From assembly GCF_014192575.1 (NCBI RefSeq), contig NZ_JACHYC010000001.1, forward strand, positions 372,001 to 436,000: a DNA stretch of 64,000 bases, written 5' to 3'. The translations under genes were made by a program, and so were the position numbers. Origin of the DNA: Variovorax sp. Sphag1AA. Lineage in GTDB: Bacteria > Pseudomonadota > Gammaproteobacteria > Burkholderiales > Burkholderiaceae_C. Shown one piece after another: positions 8,230 to 17,242 of this stretch. Position 1 is the stretch's first letter, and every line of letters starts with the position of its first letter. The notes under the pieces are model-generated. The model was not told the DNA's origin, did no database searches, and worked only from the letters and a program-made list of their open reading frames with translations.

Positions 8230-9798
8230 ATGCCGCAAGAGACAGCACGCCGCCAGACCCTGGCGGACCTTCTGCGCCGCAGTGCGAGGCGCTACCCCGA
8301 CAAGCTGGCCATCGCCTGCGGCGAGACGCGATGGACCTACGCCGAGTTCGATGTGATCTGTTCACGCGTGGCCGGCGCCCTGTCCCGCCACGGCGTCGGG
8401 AAAGGCGAACGCGTGGCGGTCCTCGCGCGCAACTCGCACGCCTTCGCGGCCTTGCGCTTTGCGCTTGCCCGCCTCGGCGCGGTGCTGGTGCCGATCAACT
8501 TCATGCTCAAGTCGGAGGAGGTCGCCTACATCCTTCGCCACGCCGGCGCGTCCATGTTGGCGACCGACACGGGCCTCTCCGCCCTCGCGCGTGAGGCCGC
8601 GGCGCTCGATACCTCGGTGCGCGACTTTCTCTGGCTACCTTCCGAAGACGCCAGCGAGCCGGTGCCCGGCATGCTGCGCTTCGATGAATTCGCCCTCGGC
8701 AACGTCGAACCACCCGAGGTGGACCTGCATACCGGCGACCTCGCGCAGATCGTCTACACCAGCGGCACCGAATCCATGCCCAAGGGCGCGATGCTCACTC
8801 ATGACGCGGTGATCGCCCAATACGTGAGCTGCCTCGTCGACGCCGAGATCACCAGCAGCGACCTCACGCTGCACGCGCTGCCGCTCTATCACTGCGCGCA
8901 GCTCGACGTGTTTCTCGGCCCGTCGATCTATGCGGGCGCGACCAATGTCATCACTGCCAAGCCGACGCCGGACAACCTCCTGCCGCTGATCGAGAAGTTC
9001 GGCATCGGCTCGTTTTTCGCGCCGCCAACGGTCTGGATTTCATTGCTGCGCTCGCCGCTTTTCGACACCACCGACCTCGGGAGCCTGCGCAAGGGCTACT
9101 ACGGCGCATCGATCATGCCGGTCGAAGTCATGCGCGAGATCATCCGCCGGCTGCCCCAGATGCGGCTCTGGAACCTCTACGGCCAGACGGAGATCGCGCC
9201 GCTGGCGACGATGCTCGGCCCGGACGACCAGCTCCGCAAGCCCGGTTCGGCGGGTCGTGCGGTGCTCAATGTCGAGACGCGGGTGGTCGACGACCTGATG
9301 AACGATGTGTCGGTTGGCGAGATCGGCGAGGTGGTGCACCGCTCACCACACCTGATGCTTGGCTACTTCCACGACGATGAACGTACCAAGGCGGCGTTCG
9401 AGGGCGGCTGGTTCCATTCGGGCGACCTCGCGACCATCGATGACGAGGGCTACATCACCATCGTCGATCGCAAGAAGGACATGATCAAGACCGGCGGCGA
9501 GAACGTCGCGAGCCGCGAGGTCGAGGAAATGATCTACCGCATGCCGCAGGTGTCGGAAGTTGCGGTCGTTGGAGTGCCGCATCCGCACTGGGTTGAAGCC
9601 GTGGTCGCTGTCGTCGTGGCCAAGGCGGGCCAGACGCTGGACGAAAGGCAGGTGCTCGGCCACTGCAATGAGCATCTCGCGGGCTTCAAGACGCCCAAGC
9701 GCGTCGTGTTCGTGGAGGCACTGCCCAAGAACCCGAGCGGCAAGCTGCTCAAGCGCGACTTGCGAAAGGCGCACGCCGGACTGTTCGCCGGCGCGTAG
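8230..9798 (+). CDS. Acyl-CoA synthetase (AMP-forming), possibly for an aromatic or fatty acid
   Basis: The 522-residue adenylating enzyme activates a carboxylic acid to its CoA thioester. The start at 8230 is chosen for the AAAGGAG site seven bases upstream, rather than a start 10 codons earlier. Motifs are in order: P-loop YTSGTESMPKGAMLTH (about residues 178-193), LYGQTE (about 317), GWFHSGDLATID (about 394) and IVDRKKDMIKTGGENV (about 412), then the C-terminal PKNPSGKLLKR with the catalytic Lys. Context beside VanAB and a MarR regulator suggests a phenylpropanoid such as ferulate. However, the sequence looks like a general fatty-acyl ligase and no hydratase/aldolase gene accompanies it. 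Confidence 0.88.
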   Translation: MPQETARRQTLADLLRRSARRYPDKLAIACGETRWTYAEFDVICSRVAGALSRHGVGKGERVAVLARNSHAFAALRFALARLGAVLVPINFMLKSEEVAYILRHAGASMLATDTGLSALAREAAALDTSVRDFLWLPSEDASEPVPGMLRFDEFALGNVEPPEVDLHTGDLAQIVYTSGTESMPKGAMLTHDAVIAQYVSCLVDAEITSSDLTLHALPLYHCAQLDVFLGPSIYAGATNVITAKPTPDNLLPLIEKFGIGSFFAPPTVWISLLRSPLFDTTDLGSLRKGYYGASIMPVEVMREIIRRLPQMRLWNLYGQTEIAPLATMLGPDDQLRKPGSAGRAVLNVETRVVDDLMNDVSVGEIGEVVHRSPHLMLGYFHDDERTKAAFEGGWFHSGDLATIDDEGYITIVDRKKDMIKTGGENVASREVEEMIYRMPQVSEVAVVGVPHPHWVEAVVAVVVAKAGQTLDERQVLGHCNEHLAGFKTPKRVVFVEALPKNPSGKLLKRDLRKAHAGLFAGA

Positions 9799-9812
9799 CC
9801 TTCAGCGTGCGT

Positions 9813-9989
9813 TCAGCGGCGCGGGCCCGCGCCGCATTCGTCGAGCACCGCGATGGTCGTCTCGACCCGATGAGCGATCTCGTCGCTGAGAGCCTTGGGC
9901 GGCCGGTGGGCCGTCGTCATGATCAGGCTGGCCGAGCCGACCAGCATCACGAGCCCTGCAATCAGATCCATGTGGGTGAAAAAGCTCAT
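9813..9989 (-). CDS. 58-aa single-pass membrane protein, unknown function
   Basis: This short frame is easily overlooked. It runs from ATG 9989 to TGA 9813, preceded by CCGGAGATT as a plausible ribosome binding site. The product begins MSFFTHMDLIAGLVMLVG, continues with one hydrophobic helix (about residues 8-26), then a charged tail with DEIAHRVETTIAVLDECG and a C-terminal Cys-Gly-Ala-Gly-Pro-Arg-Arg. It sits alone between the convergent acyl-CoA synthetase gene and PPK2, with third-codon G/C bias supporting coding. No family is recognised. Confidence 0.55.
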   Translation of the reverse strand: MSFFTHMDLIAGLVMLVGSASLIMTTAHRPPKALSDEIAHRVETTIAVLDECGAGPRR

Positions 9990-10124
9990 CGAAGAATCTC
10001 CGGATTGACCGGCAAGCGCCGGAATGAAGTCGGGACTCTCTCAACGCTGGTGCGCAGCTTCAATCCGCCCGATGGCGGAAGGCGTTGTCAGACCGCGCCT
10101 ACGCGGCCTGATCCGGGCACCCGT

Positions 10125-10931
10125 TCATTGCACGACGAGGTGGTTCAGCGCGGGGCTCGCCGGCGGCAGGGTGAGCTTCATGTCCTCCAGCGTCTTGACG
10201 ATCAGGTTCGCGACCATCAGGTTGCGATTGAGCTTGCTGTCGGCCGGCACCACGTGCCATGGCGCGTAGTCGGTCGACGTAGCCGCGAGCGCTTTCTCGT
10301 AGGCCCGCTCGTAGTCCGACCATTTCTTGCGCACCGACAGGTCGTCCATCTGGAACTTCCAGCGCTTGTCCGGCTGGTCGATCCGCGCCTGCAGGCGCTT
10401 GCGTTGCTCGTCCTTGCTGATGTGCAGCATGCACTTGATGACCACCGTGCCGGTTTCGGTCAGCAGGCGCTCGAAGTCGCTGATCTGCGCGTAGCGGCGC
10501 CGCGTCTCGGCCTTGTCGATGAGGCCTTCGACCACCGGGACCAGCACGTCTTCGTAGTGGCTGCGGTTCCAGATCGCGATCTCGCCGGCCGCCGGCACGG
10601 CTGCGTGGCAGCGCCAGAGGAAGTCGTGCGCGCGTTCGTCATCGCTGGGCACCTTGAAGGCCTTCACCCGAACGCCGAGCGGGGATGTGCGCGAGAAGAC
10701 CCAGCGTATCGTCCCGTCCTTGCCGCTGGTGTCCAGCCCCTGCAGCACCAGCAGCAGCTTGCGGCGGCCCTCGGCGTGGAGCTTGTTCTGCAGATCGTCC
10801 AGGCGAACCGCGAGCGCCTCCAGCTCCTCCCGCTGCGCTTCCTCGTCGCCCTTCAGGAAAGGGACGGCCGCGGGATCGATGTTCGCGAGCTTGAACTTGC
10901 CGGTGACGCAGTACTTCTTGAAGCTGGCCAT
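10125..10931 (-). CDS. ppk2: Polyphosphate kinase 2 family protein
   Basis: The 268-residue cytoplasmic enzyme uses polyphosphate to phosphorylate nucleotides. The start is ATG 10931 (MASFKKYCVTGKF); the longer open frame upstream lies in the S4-protein gene. Family motifs are Walker A GLDTSGKDGTIRWV (about residues 67-80), WNRSHYEDVLVPVV after the lid, and the lid/Arg region KRLQARIDQPDKRWKF. The GLDTSGKDG form resembles class III-type PPK2 enzymes acting on mono- or diphosphates; class is inference. It lies 61 bp downstream of the S4-domain gene on the same strand. Confidence 0.92.
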   Translation of the reverse strand: MASFKKYCVTGKFKLANIDPAAVPFLKGDEEAQREELEALAVRLDDLQNKLHAEGRRKLLLVLQGLDTSGKDGTIRWVFSRTSPLGVRVKAFKVPSDDERAHDFLWRCHAAVPAAGEIAIWNRSHYEDVLVPVVEGLIDKAETRRRYAQISDFERLLTETGTVVIKCMLHISKDEQRKRLQARIDQPDKRWKFQMDDLSVRKKWSDYERAYEKALAATSTDYAPWHVVPADSKLNRNLMVANLIVKTLEDMKLTLPPASPALNHLVVQ

Positions 10932-10992
10932 GGGGATCGGACTCCTGTCGCAAAAGCCGCAGGGTACGCCAAGCGGCGGAGTCCGGCGCGAC

Positions 10993-11415
10993 TCACTCGT
11001 CGTCGTCGAGCGAGGCGCTCCAGCGGTTGTCCCAGTTGCCGCGACGTGCGCTCTCCAACTCACGCCGGTCGCGCTTGGTCGGCCGGCCCTGCTCGATGCT
11101 GAGCGCTGGCTCGCTGCCGAGGCGTCGCTGCTCCCGCACGGCAGCCTGGGCGGCGATGCTTTCGGGCGTTTCCTCGTAGAGCTGCTGCGCGACCGGTGCC
11201 GGACCGCGCTGCCCACTGAGGCCGCGCACCAGCACCTCGCGCGTGAACGGGCCGAGCCGGACTGTGACCTTGTCACCCGGTTTCACCTCGCGCGAGGCCT
11301 TGGCGATCTCGCCGTTCACCTGCACGCGGTGCTTGCCGATCTCGTCGGCGGCGAGCGAGCGCGTCTTGTAGAAGCGCGCCGCCCAGAGCCATTTGTCGAT
11401 ACGTAGGCGATCCAT
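10993..11415 (-). CDS. hslR: S4-domain RNA-binding protein (Hsp15-like)
   Basis: The 140-residue protein begins with an S4 RNA-binding domain (RLRIDKWLWAARFYKTRSLA, then VQVNGEIAKASREVKPGDKV), matching Hsp15, which binds stalled 50S subunits carrying peptidyl-tRNA. A charged C-terminal tail (QGRPTKRDRREL...) is typical of proteobacterial Hsp15. It ends in an acidic LDDDE. It lies 3 bp after the sensor kinase gene and may be read through from the TctDE unit. Confidence 0.88.
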   Translation of the reverse strand: MDRLRIDKWLWAARFYKTRSLAADEIGKHRVQVNGEIAKASREVKPGDKVTVRLGPFTREVLVRGLSGQRGPAPVAQQLYEETPESIAAQAAVREQRRLGSEPALSIEQGRPTKRDRRELESARRGNWDNRWSASLDDDE

Positions 11416-11418
11416 GAG

Positions 11419-12834
11419 TCAGTGATTGTCGCGCGCCAGCGGCAATTGGACGACGGCATCGAGCCCGATCACCTGTCCGCCGGATTCCCGGTTTTCGAGC
11501 GCGATAGTGCCGCCGAGCGCCAGCACGATTTCACGGCAGATCGCCAGACCCAGCCCCGATCCGCTCGACACGTCGCCGGCTGCGAACGGCGCGAAGAGCC
11601 GCTGGCGGAGTTCGTCCGAAATGCCCGGGCCCTGGTCGCTCAAGGTCAGCGTCGCAGACTGCGCATCGGCGGCCACGCGCACGACCAATGCCCCCCCGTT
11701 CGGGCTGTGCTTGATCGCGTTGTGCAACAGGTTGCGAGACAGCTCCTGGAGCATCCACCGGTGGGCGCGCACCGGCACTGGTGTGGCCGCAGCCGAAAGC
11801 TCGAAATCGAGCGCCTTGTCCGCAACGAGTGGGGAAACGTCGAGCGCGATGTCCCGAACGCATTCGGCAAGATCCAGCGTCATCGACTCGGGTTGCTGGC
11901 GCAATTGCTCGACCTTCGCGAGCGACAGCATCTGGTTGGCGAGCGTGGTGGCGCGCTCGACCGTCTGGCTGATTTCCTTGAGCGCCTGCTCCGCCGGCAC
12001 GTCGCCCCGGCGTGCGGACTGCACCTGGGCCTTGAGCACCGCCAGCGGGGTGCGCAACTGGTGGGCACTGTCGCGGACGAAGCGCTTCTGATGGTCGAGC
12101 AGACGCTGGAGCCGTCCCATGACGCGCGTGGTGGCGTCGATCAGTGGACGCAGTTCGCGCGGCGCATCAGGCGCATCGATGGGGGACAGGTCGTCGTCGG
12201 CGCGTGCCTCGATCGCCTCGCCGAGCTCGCGCACCGGTCGCGTTGCGAGCTGCACCACCACCACCGTAACCGCGGCGATCACCGAGATCAGCACCAGTTG
12301 CCGCCAAAGCGTGTCGAGGAGGAGCTTGCGCGCCAGCGTCTCGCGCAGTTCCAGTGTTTCGGCCACCTGCACCACCGCCATGCCACGTCCGTGCGGGCTT
12401 GCCACCGGTTGCAGCAGCACCGCGACCCGCACCGGCATGCCGCGGAATTCGTCGTCGTAGAAATCCACCAGTGCCGCATACGGCGGCCGGTCGGGCAGCT
12501 TTCCGCGCCAGAAGGGCAGGTCTTCGAAGCCCGAGATGAGATCGCCGCCAAGCGCGGAGACGCGGTAGTACATGCGGCTCTGGTTGTCGGCCTCGAAGGC
12601 CTCGAGCGCGGAGTAGGGGACGATGGCGCGCAGGGTGGCCTGCTCGTCGTAGCCGTTCACATCGAGTTCTTCGCCGATCGTCTTGGCCGAGGCGAGCAGC
12701 GTGCGGTCGTAGGCGGTGGTCGCGGCTGCGAGGCTCTGGCGATAGAGGCTCACGCTGTTGATGACAATGAACAGCGCGATCGGCGCGAGGATGCCGACCA
12801 GCAGCCTCGCGCGCAGCGAAGACACCGGCTTCAT
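11419..12834 (-). CDS. tctE: Sensor histidine kinase, TctE-like
   Basis: The 471-residue inner-membrane kinase has TM1 near residues 11-30, a periplasmic sensor of about 140 residues, TM2 near 178-198 and a HAMP linker beginning TRPVRELGEAIEA. Next are the phospho-acceptor H-box (RDSAHQLRTPLAVLKAQ, His near 260) and the ATPase boxes N (LLHNAIKHSPNGG), G1 (DQGPGI) and G2 (SGSGLGLAI). The N-terminal TctE/PhoQ-type sensor and its position divergent from tctCBA support citrate/tricarboxylate sensing. The start overlaps the response-regulator stop (ATGA). Confidence 0.88.
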   Translation of the reverse strand: MKPVSSLRARLLVGILAPIALFIVINSVSLYRQSLAAATTAYDRTLLASAKTIGEELDVNGYDEQATLRAIVPYSALEAFEADNQSRMYYRVSALGGDLISGFEDLPFWRGKLPDRPPYAALVDFYDDEFRGMPVRVAVLLQPVASPHGRGMAVVQVAETLELRETLARKLLLDTLWRQLVLISVIAAVTVVVVQLATRPVRELGEAIEARADDDLSPIDAPDAPRELRPLIDATTRVMGRLQRLLDHQKRFVRDSAHQLRTPLAVLKAQVQSARRGDVPAEQALKEISQTVERATTLANQMLSLAKVEQLRQQPESMTLDLAECVRDIALDVSPLVADKALDFELSAAATPVPVRAHRWMLQELSRNLLHNAIKHSPNGGALVVRVAADAQSATLTLSDQGPGISDELRQRLFAPFAAGDVSSGSGLGLAICREIVLALGGTIALENRESGGQVIGLDAVVQLPLARDNH

Positions 12835-13511
12835 GTCTCTTCGCGCAGCAGGTAGCCCAATCCGCGCAGCGTCATCAGTGTGACGCCGGTGGCGGCGAGT
12901 TTCTTGCGCAGGCGATAGACCACGACTTCGATGGCTTCGTACTGCACGTCCATCTCGCCGGGAAAGACCAGCTCGAACAGACGTTCCTTCGAGACGGCGT
13001 GGCCGGGCTTGACCATCAGCGCCTTCAGCAGCGCGAGCTCGCGCGGCGTGAGTTCGAGCACCTCGGCGCGGTGATAGATCGCGCCGTTCTCGGTGTCGTA
13101 GCGCAGGCCGCCGACTTCAGGTAGCCGCGCAGGTGAATCGGCGCCCGCACTCTGGTGGCGGCGGTGCAGGGCGCGGATGCGCGCCTCCAGTTCGTCGAGG
13201 TCGAACGGCTTGGGCAGGTAGTCGTCGGCACCGGCGTTGAGGCCCATGATGCGGTCGCCGACCGTTCCGCGCGCGGTCAGCAATAGCACCGGCGTGCGAA
13301 GTCCGGCGGCGCGGGCCTGCGCCAGCACCTGCAATCCATCGAGATTGGGGAGGCTCAGGTCGAGCGCCACCACGTCGGGTTCGAGAGCGCGCCATTGCTC
13401 GATGGCCTGGGCGCCGTCCCCGCACACCCGTACGTCGATCTGCCTGCGGCCGAACGTGCGCTGCAGCGTGGTTTGCATCGACGGATCGTCTTCGACTAAC
13501 AGCAGCTTCAT
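12831..13511 (-). CDS. tctD: OmpR-family response regulator, TctD-like
   Basis: The 226-residue regulator starts at ATG 13511 (MKLLLVEDDPSMQTTL); a longer frame adds 14 unlike-family residues. The receiver holds acidic DD (residues 8-9), the phospho-acceptor Asp in VVALDLSLPNLDG (about residue 51), Thr/Ser in LLTARGT (about residue 79) and Lys in YLPKPFD (about 101). The C-terminal OmpR winged helix includes LTPRELALLKALM and VEVVVYRLRKKL-like sequence. It pairs with TctE and presumably activates tctCBA across the 108-bp divergent gap. Confidence 0.92.
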   Translation of the reverse strand: MKLLLVEDDPSMQTTLQRTFGRRQIDVRVCGDGAQAIEQWRALEPDVVALDLSLPNLDGLQVLAQARAAGLRTPVLLLTARGTVGDRIMGLNAGADDYLPKPFDLDELEARIRALHRRHQSAGADSPARLPEVGGLRYDTENGAIYHRAEVLELTPRELALLKALMVKPGHAVSKERLFELVFPGEMDVQYEAIEVVVYRLRKKLAATGVTLMTLRGLGYLLREET

Positions 13512-13619
13512 GCCCGGATTTTCGGTGTTTACCCCAGTCCGACGGACAGCCAACTGACAGCGGGGCGGCGCATCATACCGACGTCAGCTTCTACTCAGTT
13601 TCAAATAAAGGAGACATTG

Positions 13620-14579
13620 ATGCGCCGAGACACATTCCTGAAATCCATGGTCGCGCTGGCGGCCACCGGTGCCTTGCCGCTGTCGGCATGGGCCGCTGCC
13701 AACATCAAGATGATGATCCCCGCCAACCCTGGCGGCGGTTGGGACACCACCGGCCGGGCGCTCGGCAAGGCCCTGACCGATAGCAAGCTGGCCGACACGG
13801 TCACTTTCGACAACAAGGGCGGCGCAGCCGGCGCGCTGGGCCTCGCCCAGTTCGTCAACGGCTCCAAGGGCGACCCCAACGCAATGATGATCATGGGCGC
13901 CGTGATGCTCGGCGGCATCATCACCGGCAAGCCGCCGGTGTCGCTGTCGCAAGCCACGCCGATCGCGCGCCTGACCAGCGAGTACAACGTCTTCGTGCTG
14001 CCGGCCAATTCGCAGTTCAAGAGCATGAAGGACGTGATCGATCAGCTCAAGAAGGACCCGGGCAGCGTCAAGTGGGGCGGCGGCTCGCGCGGATCCACGG
14101 AGCACATCGCGGCCGCGATGATCGCGCAGCGGGTGGGCGTCGATCCTTCCAAGATCAACTACGTCGCCTTCCGCGGGGGTGGTGAGGCCACGGCGGCCAT
14201 CCTGGGCGGCAACGTCACGGTGGGCGGCAGCGGCTTCAGCGAATTCGCCGAGTACATCAACGCCGGCAAGATGAAGCCGATCGCCGTCACTTCGGCGCAG
14301 CGCCTGCCCGGCATCAACGTGCCGACGCTCAAGGAGCAGGGCATCGACGTCGAGATCGGCAACTGGCGCGGCGTGTACGGCGCGCCGGGCATCACGCCCG
14401 AGCAGCGCAAGGCGCTGACGGACCTCGTTCTGGCGGCAGTCAAGACGCCCGCCTGGGCCGAGGCCGTGAAGAAGAACGACTGGACGCCGGCTGTGATGTC
14501 GGGCGACGCCTTCGCCAAGTTCGTGGACGACGAGTTCGCGAGCCTGCGCGCCACCATGGTCAAGTCGGGAATGGTCTGA
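13620..14579 (+). CDS. tctC: Tricarboxylate-type solute-binding protein (TctC/Bug family)
   Basis: The 319-residue periplasmic receptor starts at ATG 13620, seven bases after AAAGGAGA. The signal peptide (RRDTFLKSMVALAATGALP...AWAA) ends near residue 25. The mature part shows the Bug-fold pattern: IKMMIPANPGGGWDTTGRAL near the N-terminus and DNKGGAAGALGLAQF. It is the first gene of the tctCBA tripartite tricarboxylate transporter (TTT), which uses the ion gradient rather than ATP. Citrate is the textbook substrate, but the binding pocket cannot be read from here. Confidence 0.92.
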   Translation: MRRDTFLKSMVALAATGALPLSAWAAANIKMMIPANPGGGWDTTGRALGKALTDSKLADTVTFDNKGGAAGALGLAQFVNGSKGDPNAMMIMGAVMLGGIITGKPPVSLSQATPIARLTSEYNVFVLPANSQFKSMKDVIDQLKKDPGSVKWGGGSRGSTEHIAAAMIAQRVGVDPSKINYVAFRGGGEATAAILGGNVTVGGSGFSEFAEYINAGKMKPIAVTSAQRLPGINVPTLKEQGIDVEIGNWRGVYGAPGITPEQRKALTDLVLAAVKTPAWAEAVKKNDWTPAVMSGDAFAKFVDDEFASLRATMVKSGMV

Positions 14580-14581
14580 CC

Positions 14582-15109
14582 GTGCAGGCCGAACTGACCT
14601 CGACGCCGACGCCAGCGAACTGGCCCCAGACGCTGGTTGGCGTTGGGGTTCTGGTCACCGGCCTGGCCCTCGCGTACGGCGCGATCGACATTTCGTCCGA
14701 GGCCGGCTACGGCGGCGTCGGACCCAACTTTCTGCCCTGGCTGGTCTCGATCGCGCTGACCCTGTGCGGCGGGTGGATCCTCTGGGAAGCCCGCACCGGC
14801 GGCTTCCGCGAGATGGAGGAGTCGGATTCGACGCCTCCGTACTGGACCGGCTTCATCTGGGTCTCCGCCGGGTTGCTGCTCAACGCCGGCCTCATCACCG
14901 TCATCGGCTTCATCCTGAGCTGTGCGCTCTGCTATCTGCTCGCAGTTCAGGGCTTGCGCCGTGCGGGTGGGCAGGCGATCGCGAATTCGCCGCGCACCTG
15001 GTTCATCGACCTCTTGACCGGTCTCATCATCTCCGCGCCGGTCTACTGGATGTTCACGAAGTTCCTGGCGATCAATCTCCCGGGCCTGACCGCGACGGGG
15101 TGGATCTGA
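14582..15109 (+). CDS. tctB: TTT small membrane subunit
   Basis: The 175-residue protein has four predicted TM helices (about residues 18-36, 50-65, 92-125 and 145-165), typical of the poorly conserved TctB subunit. It starts at GTG 14582, 2 bp after the tctC stop, and ends 1 bp before tctA. Family assignment relies on size, topology and position. Confidence 0.85.
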   Translation: MQAELTSTPTPANWPQTLVGVGVLVTGLALAYGAIDISSEAGYGGVGPNFLPWLVSIALTLCGGWILWEARTGGFREMEESDSTPPYWTGFIWVSAGLLLNAGLITVIGFILSCALCYLLAVQGLRRAGGQAIANSPRTWFIDLLTGLIISAPVYWMFTKFLAINLPGLTATGWI

Positions 15110-15110
15110 C

Positions 15111-16622
15111 ATGGAAATCTTCAACGCTCTTTTGCACGGCTTCGCGCTCGCGATCACGCCGGCGAATCTTCTCTGGTGCCTGGTGGGTTGCGCCCTCGGC
15201 ACGGCGGTCGGCGTGCTGCCCGGCATCGGCCCGGCGGTTGCGGTCGCGATGCTGCTGCCCATCACCGGCAAGGTCGACGTCACCGCGTCGATGATCTTCT
15301 TCTCGGGGATCTACTACGGCGCCATGTACGGCGGCTCGACCACTTCCATCCTGCTCAACACGCCCGGCGAAACCGCCAGCATGGTGACCGCGATGGAGGG
15401 GAACAAGATGGCCAAGAGCGGCCGGGCCGGCGCCGCGCTGGCGACTGCGGCCATCGGGTCGTTCGTGGCCGGCACCATCGCCACGGTGGTGGTCACGTTG
15501 TTCGCGCCGTTCGTGGCCGACTTCGCAGTCCGCCTCGGCCCGCCGGAGTATTTCCTGCTGATGCTCCTGGCCTTCACCACCGTGAGCGCGGTGCTCGGCA
15601 AGAGCACCCTGCGCGGCATGACGGCGCTGTTCATCGGCCTCGCGGCTGGCTGCATCGGCCTCGACCAGATTTCGGGGCAGGGCCGCTACACGGGCGGCAT
15701 CCCCGAACTGCTCGACGGCATCGAGATCGTGCTGGTCGCGGTCGGCTTGTTCGCGGTCGCCGAAGTGCTCTACGCGGTTCTCTATGAAGGCCGTGTCGTC
15801 GAAGGGCAGAACAAGCTCAGCCGTGTGCATATGACGGCTCGGGACTGGAAGCGCTCGATCCCGGCATGGCTGCGCGGCACCGCCATCGGCACGCCCTTCG
15901 GCTGCATCCCGGCCGGCGGTACCGAGATCCCGACCTTCCTGAGCTATGCGGCCGAAAAGAAGCTGGCAAAGGATCCGGACGCCCGCGCCGAATTCGGCAC
16001 CAAGGGCGCGATCGAAGGCGTGGCCGGCCCCGAGGCGGCGAACAACGCGACGGTGACTGCGGCGCTCATCCCGCTGCTCACGCTCGGCATCCCGACGTCG
16101 AACACCACCGCGATCCTGCTGGGCGCATTCCAGAACTACGGCATCCAGCCCGGCCCGCAACTGTTCACCACGTCGGCCGCGCTGGTGTGGGCGCTGATCG
16201 CCTCGCTCTACATCGGCAACGTGATGCTGCTGGTGCTCAACCTGCCGATGGTCGGGCTGTGGGTCAAGCTGCTCAAGATCCCGAAGCCGCAACTCTATGC
16301 GGGCATCCTGATCTTCGCGACGGTCGGCGCCTACGGGATGCGGCAGAGCGCGTTCGATCTCGTGCTGCTCTATGCGATCGGTGTGCTGGGCGTCGTGATG
16401 CGCCGCTTCGATTTCCCGACCGCGCCGGTGGTGGTCGGCATGATCCTCGGACCGCTCGCCGAAGCGCAGTTGCGCAATGCGATGTCGATTGGTGAGGGCA
16501 GTGCAGCGGTGTTCTTCCAGCGCCCCATGTCGATCGTGCTGATCGTCGTGATCGTGGCCGTGCTGGTGCTTCCTCGCTTGGCCAAGCGCATGGGCGCAAA
16601 GCGGCAGCTGGCAATGTCTTGA
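15111..16622 (+). CDS. tctA: TTT large membrane subunit
   Basis: The 503-residue inner-membrane protein has about 12 helices. TctA signatures are present in both halves: [19 protein letters not shown] near residues 35-53 and [15 protein letters not shown] near 325-340. [20 protein letters not shown] lies near 262-281. It forms the transport channel with TctB. It is the last gene of the operon and is followed by a strong intrinsic terminator. Confidence 0.95.
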   Translation: MEIFNALLHGFALAITPANLLWCLVGCALGTAVGVLPGIGPAVAVAMLLPITGKVDVTASMIFFSGIYYGAMYGGSTTSILLNTPGETASMVTAMEGNKMAKSGRAGAALATAAIGSFVAGTIATVVVTLFAPFVADFAVRLGPPEYFLLMLLAFTTVSAVLGKSTLRGMTALFIGLAAGCIGLDQISGQGRYTGGIPELLDGIEIVLVAVGLFAVAEVLYAVLYEGRVVEGQNKLSRVHMTARDWKRSIPAWLRGTAIGTPFGCIPAGGTEIPTFLSYAAEKKLAKDPDARAEFGTKGAIEGVAGPEAANNATVTAALIPLLTLGIPTSNTTAILLGAFQNYGIQPGPQLFTTSAALVWALIASLYIGNVMLLVLNLPMVGLWVKLLKIPKPQLYAGILIFATVGAYGMRQSAFDLVLLYAIGVLGVVMRRFDFPTAPVVVGMILGPLAEAQLRNAMSIGEGSAAVFFQRPMSIVLIVVIVAVLVLPRLAKRMGAKRQLAMS

Positions 16623-16638
16623 TTTCCTCCGCTCCACG

Positions 16639-16674
16639 AAACAGGCGTCGCCCCACCGGGACGACGCCTGTTTT
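16639..16674 (+). terminator. Rho-independent terminator after tctCBA
   Basis: A 12-bp perfect stem (AAACAGGCGTCG at 16639-16650 and CGACGCCTGTTT at 16662-16673) has an 11-base loop and ends in a T-run. It lies 17 bp after the tctA stop. The convergent DUF4148 gene ends just beyond it, so it could serve both strands. Confidence 0.85.
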
Positions 16675-16676
16675 GC

Positions 16677-17123
16677 TTATTCGCCCGACGATTCGTGGCC
16701 GAATCGGGCTATGCCGAACATCCGGGTGCTTTGGGCGCGCTGCACTTCAGCCATGAATTCCGGACCGTTGCGCATGCGCTGATAGGCGGCCATCTGTTGG
16801 CGGAATTCCGCGCTGTTCGGATCGAAGTTGTCGCGGTTTGCAACCTGGCTCATGCCGGAGCGGATCCACAGGCGGTTGTCGGCAGTGACTTCAGCGCGGC
16901 TTGCAGCGCCGGTCTTCGGGTCGGCAGGGCCGACGCGGAATTCCGCCGGTGCGCTCGCGAAGTTCGCGCGGTTCGCGGAAAGGTCTGCCGACACTTCGGC
17001 GCGGCTGAAGTGGCTGACGGCGGGAATCGGTGCACCGACCCATTGTTCGGCCGGGACGGTCTGGGCGGACACGGCGCCGGCAAGTGTGAGTGCGGAGATA
17101 CCGAGAAGTAGCTTTGCATTCAT
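16677..17123 (-). CDS. DUF4148 family secreted protein
   Basis: The 148-residue protein has a signal peptide (MNAKLLLGISALTLAGAVSAQ, cleavage after residue 21). Its repeated short motif SRAEVSADL / SRAEVTADN followed by spaced Asn-Phe pairs is typical of the DUF4148 proteins common in Burkholderiales. The repeats at about residues 39-60 and 75-100 resemble each other, suggesting an internal duplication. Function is unknown. It is monocistronic, divergent from the Crp/Fnr gene. Confidence 0.85.
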   Translation of the reverse strand: MNAKLLLGISALTLAGAVSAQTVPAEQWVGAPIPAVSHFSRAEVSADLSANRANFASAPAEFRVGPADPKTGAASRAEVTADNRLWIRSGMSQVANRDNFDPNSAEFRQQMAAYQRMRNGPEFMAEVQRAQSTRMFGIARFGHESSGE

Positions 17124-17193
17124 GATGAAATCTCCTTGAGGCCTTGATGTGTGACTGCGGAAATCGCTGTATCACGGGCCTTACTGTCGTTTC

Positions 17194-17223
17194 TGCGTGC
17201 CTTTTACGCAGTGCGATTACGCA
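17194..17223. promoter_or_regulatory. Repeated TTACGCA / TGCGT elements upstream of the Crp/Fnr gene
   Basis: TTACGCA occurs at 17204-17210 and again at 17217-17223 (13-bp period). TGCGT at 17194-17198 forms an inverted pair with ACGCA at 17206-17210. The cluster lies 20-50 bp before the Crp/Fnr start and could be an autoregulatory site or serve the divergent DUF4148 gene. Significance is untested. Confidence 0.3.
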
Positions 17224-17242
17224 CAGGTTTTCTTAACTGCTC

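Noticed and set aside
9802..10044. Longer minus-strand 80-codon frame over the 58-aa gene
   Set aside because: Its product is Arg/His-rich and lacks structure. The other minus frame (9813-9989) gives a coherent membrane protein with a ribosome binding site.
15072..16637. Minus-strand frame of about 520 codons over tctA
   Set aside because: His/Asp/Arg-rich shadow without motifs; tctA on the plus strand is unmistakable.
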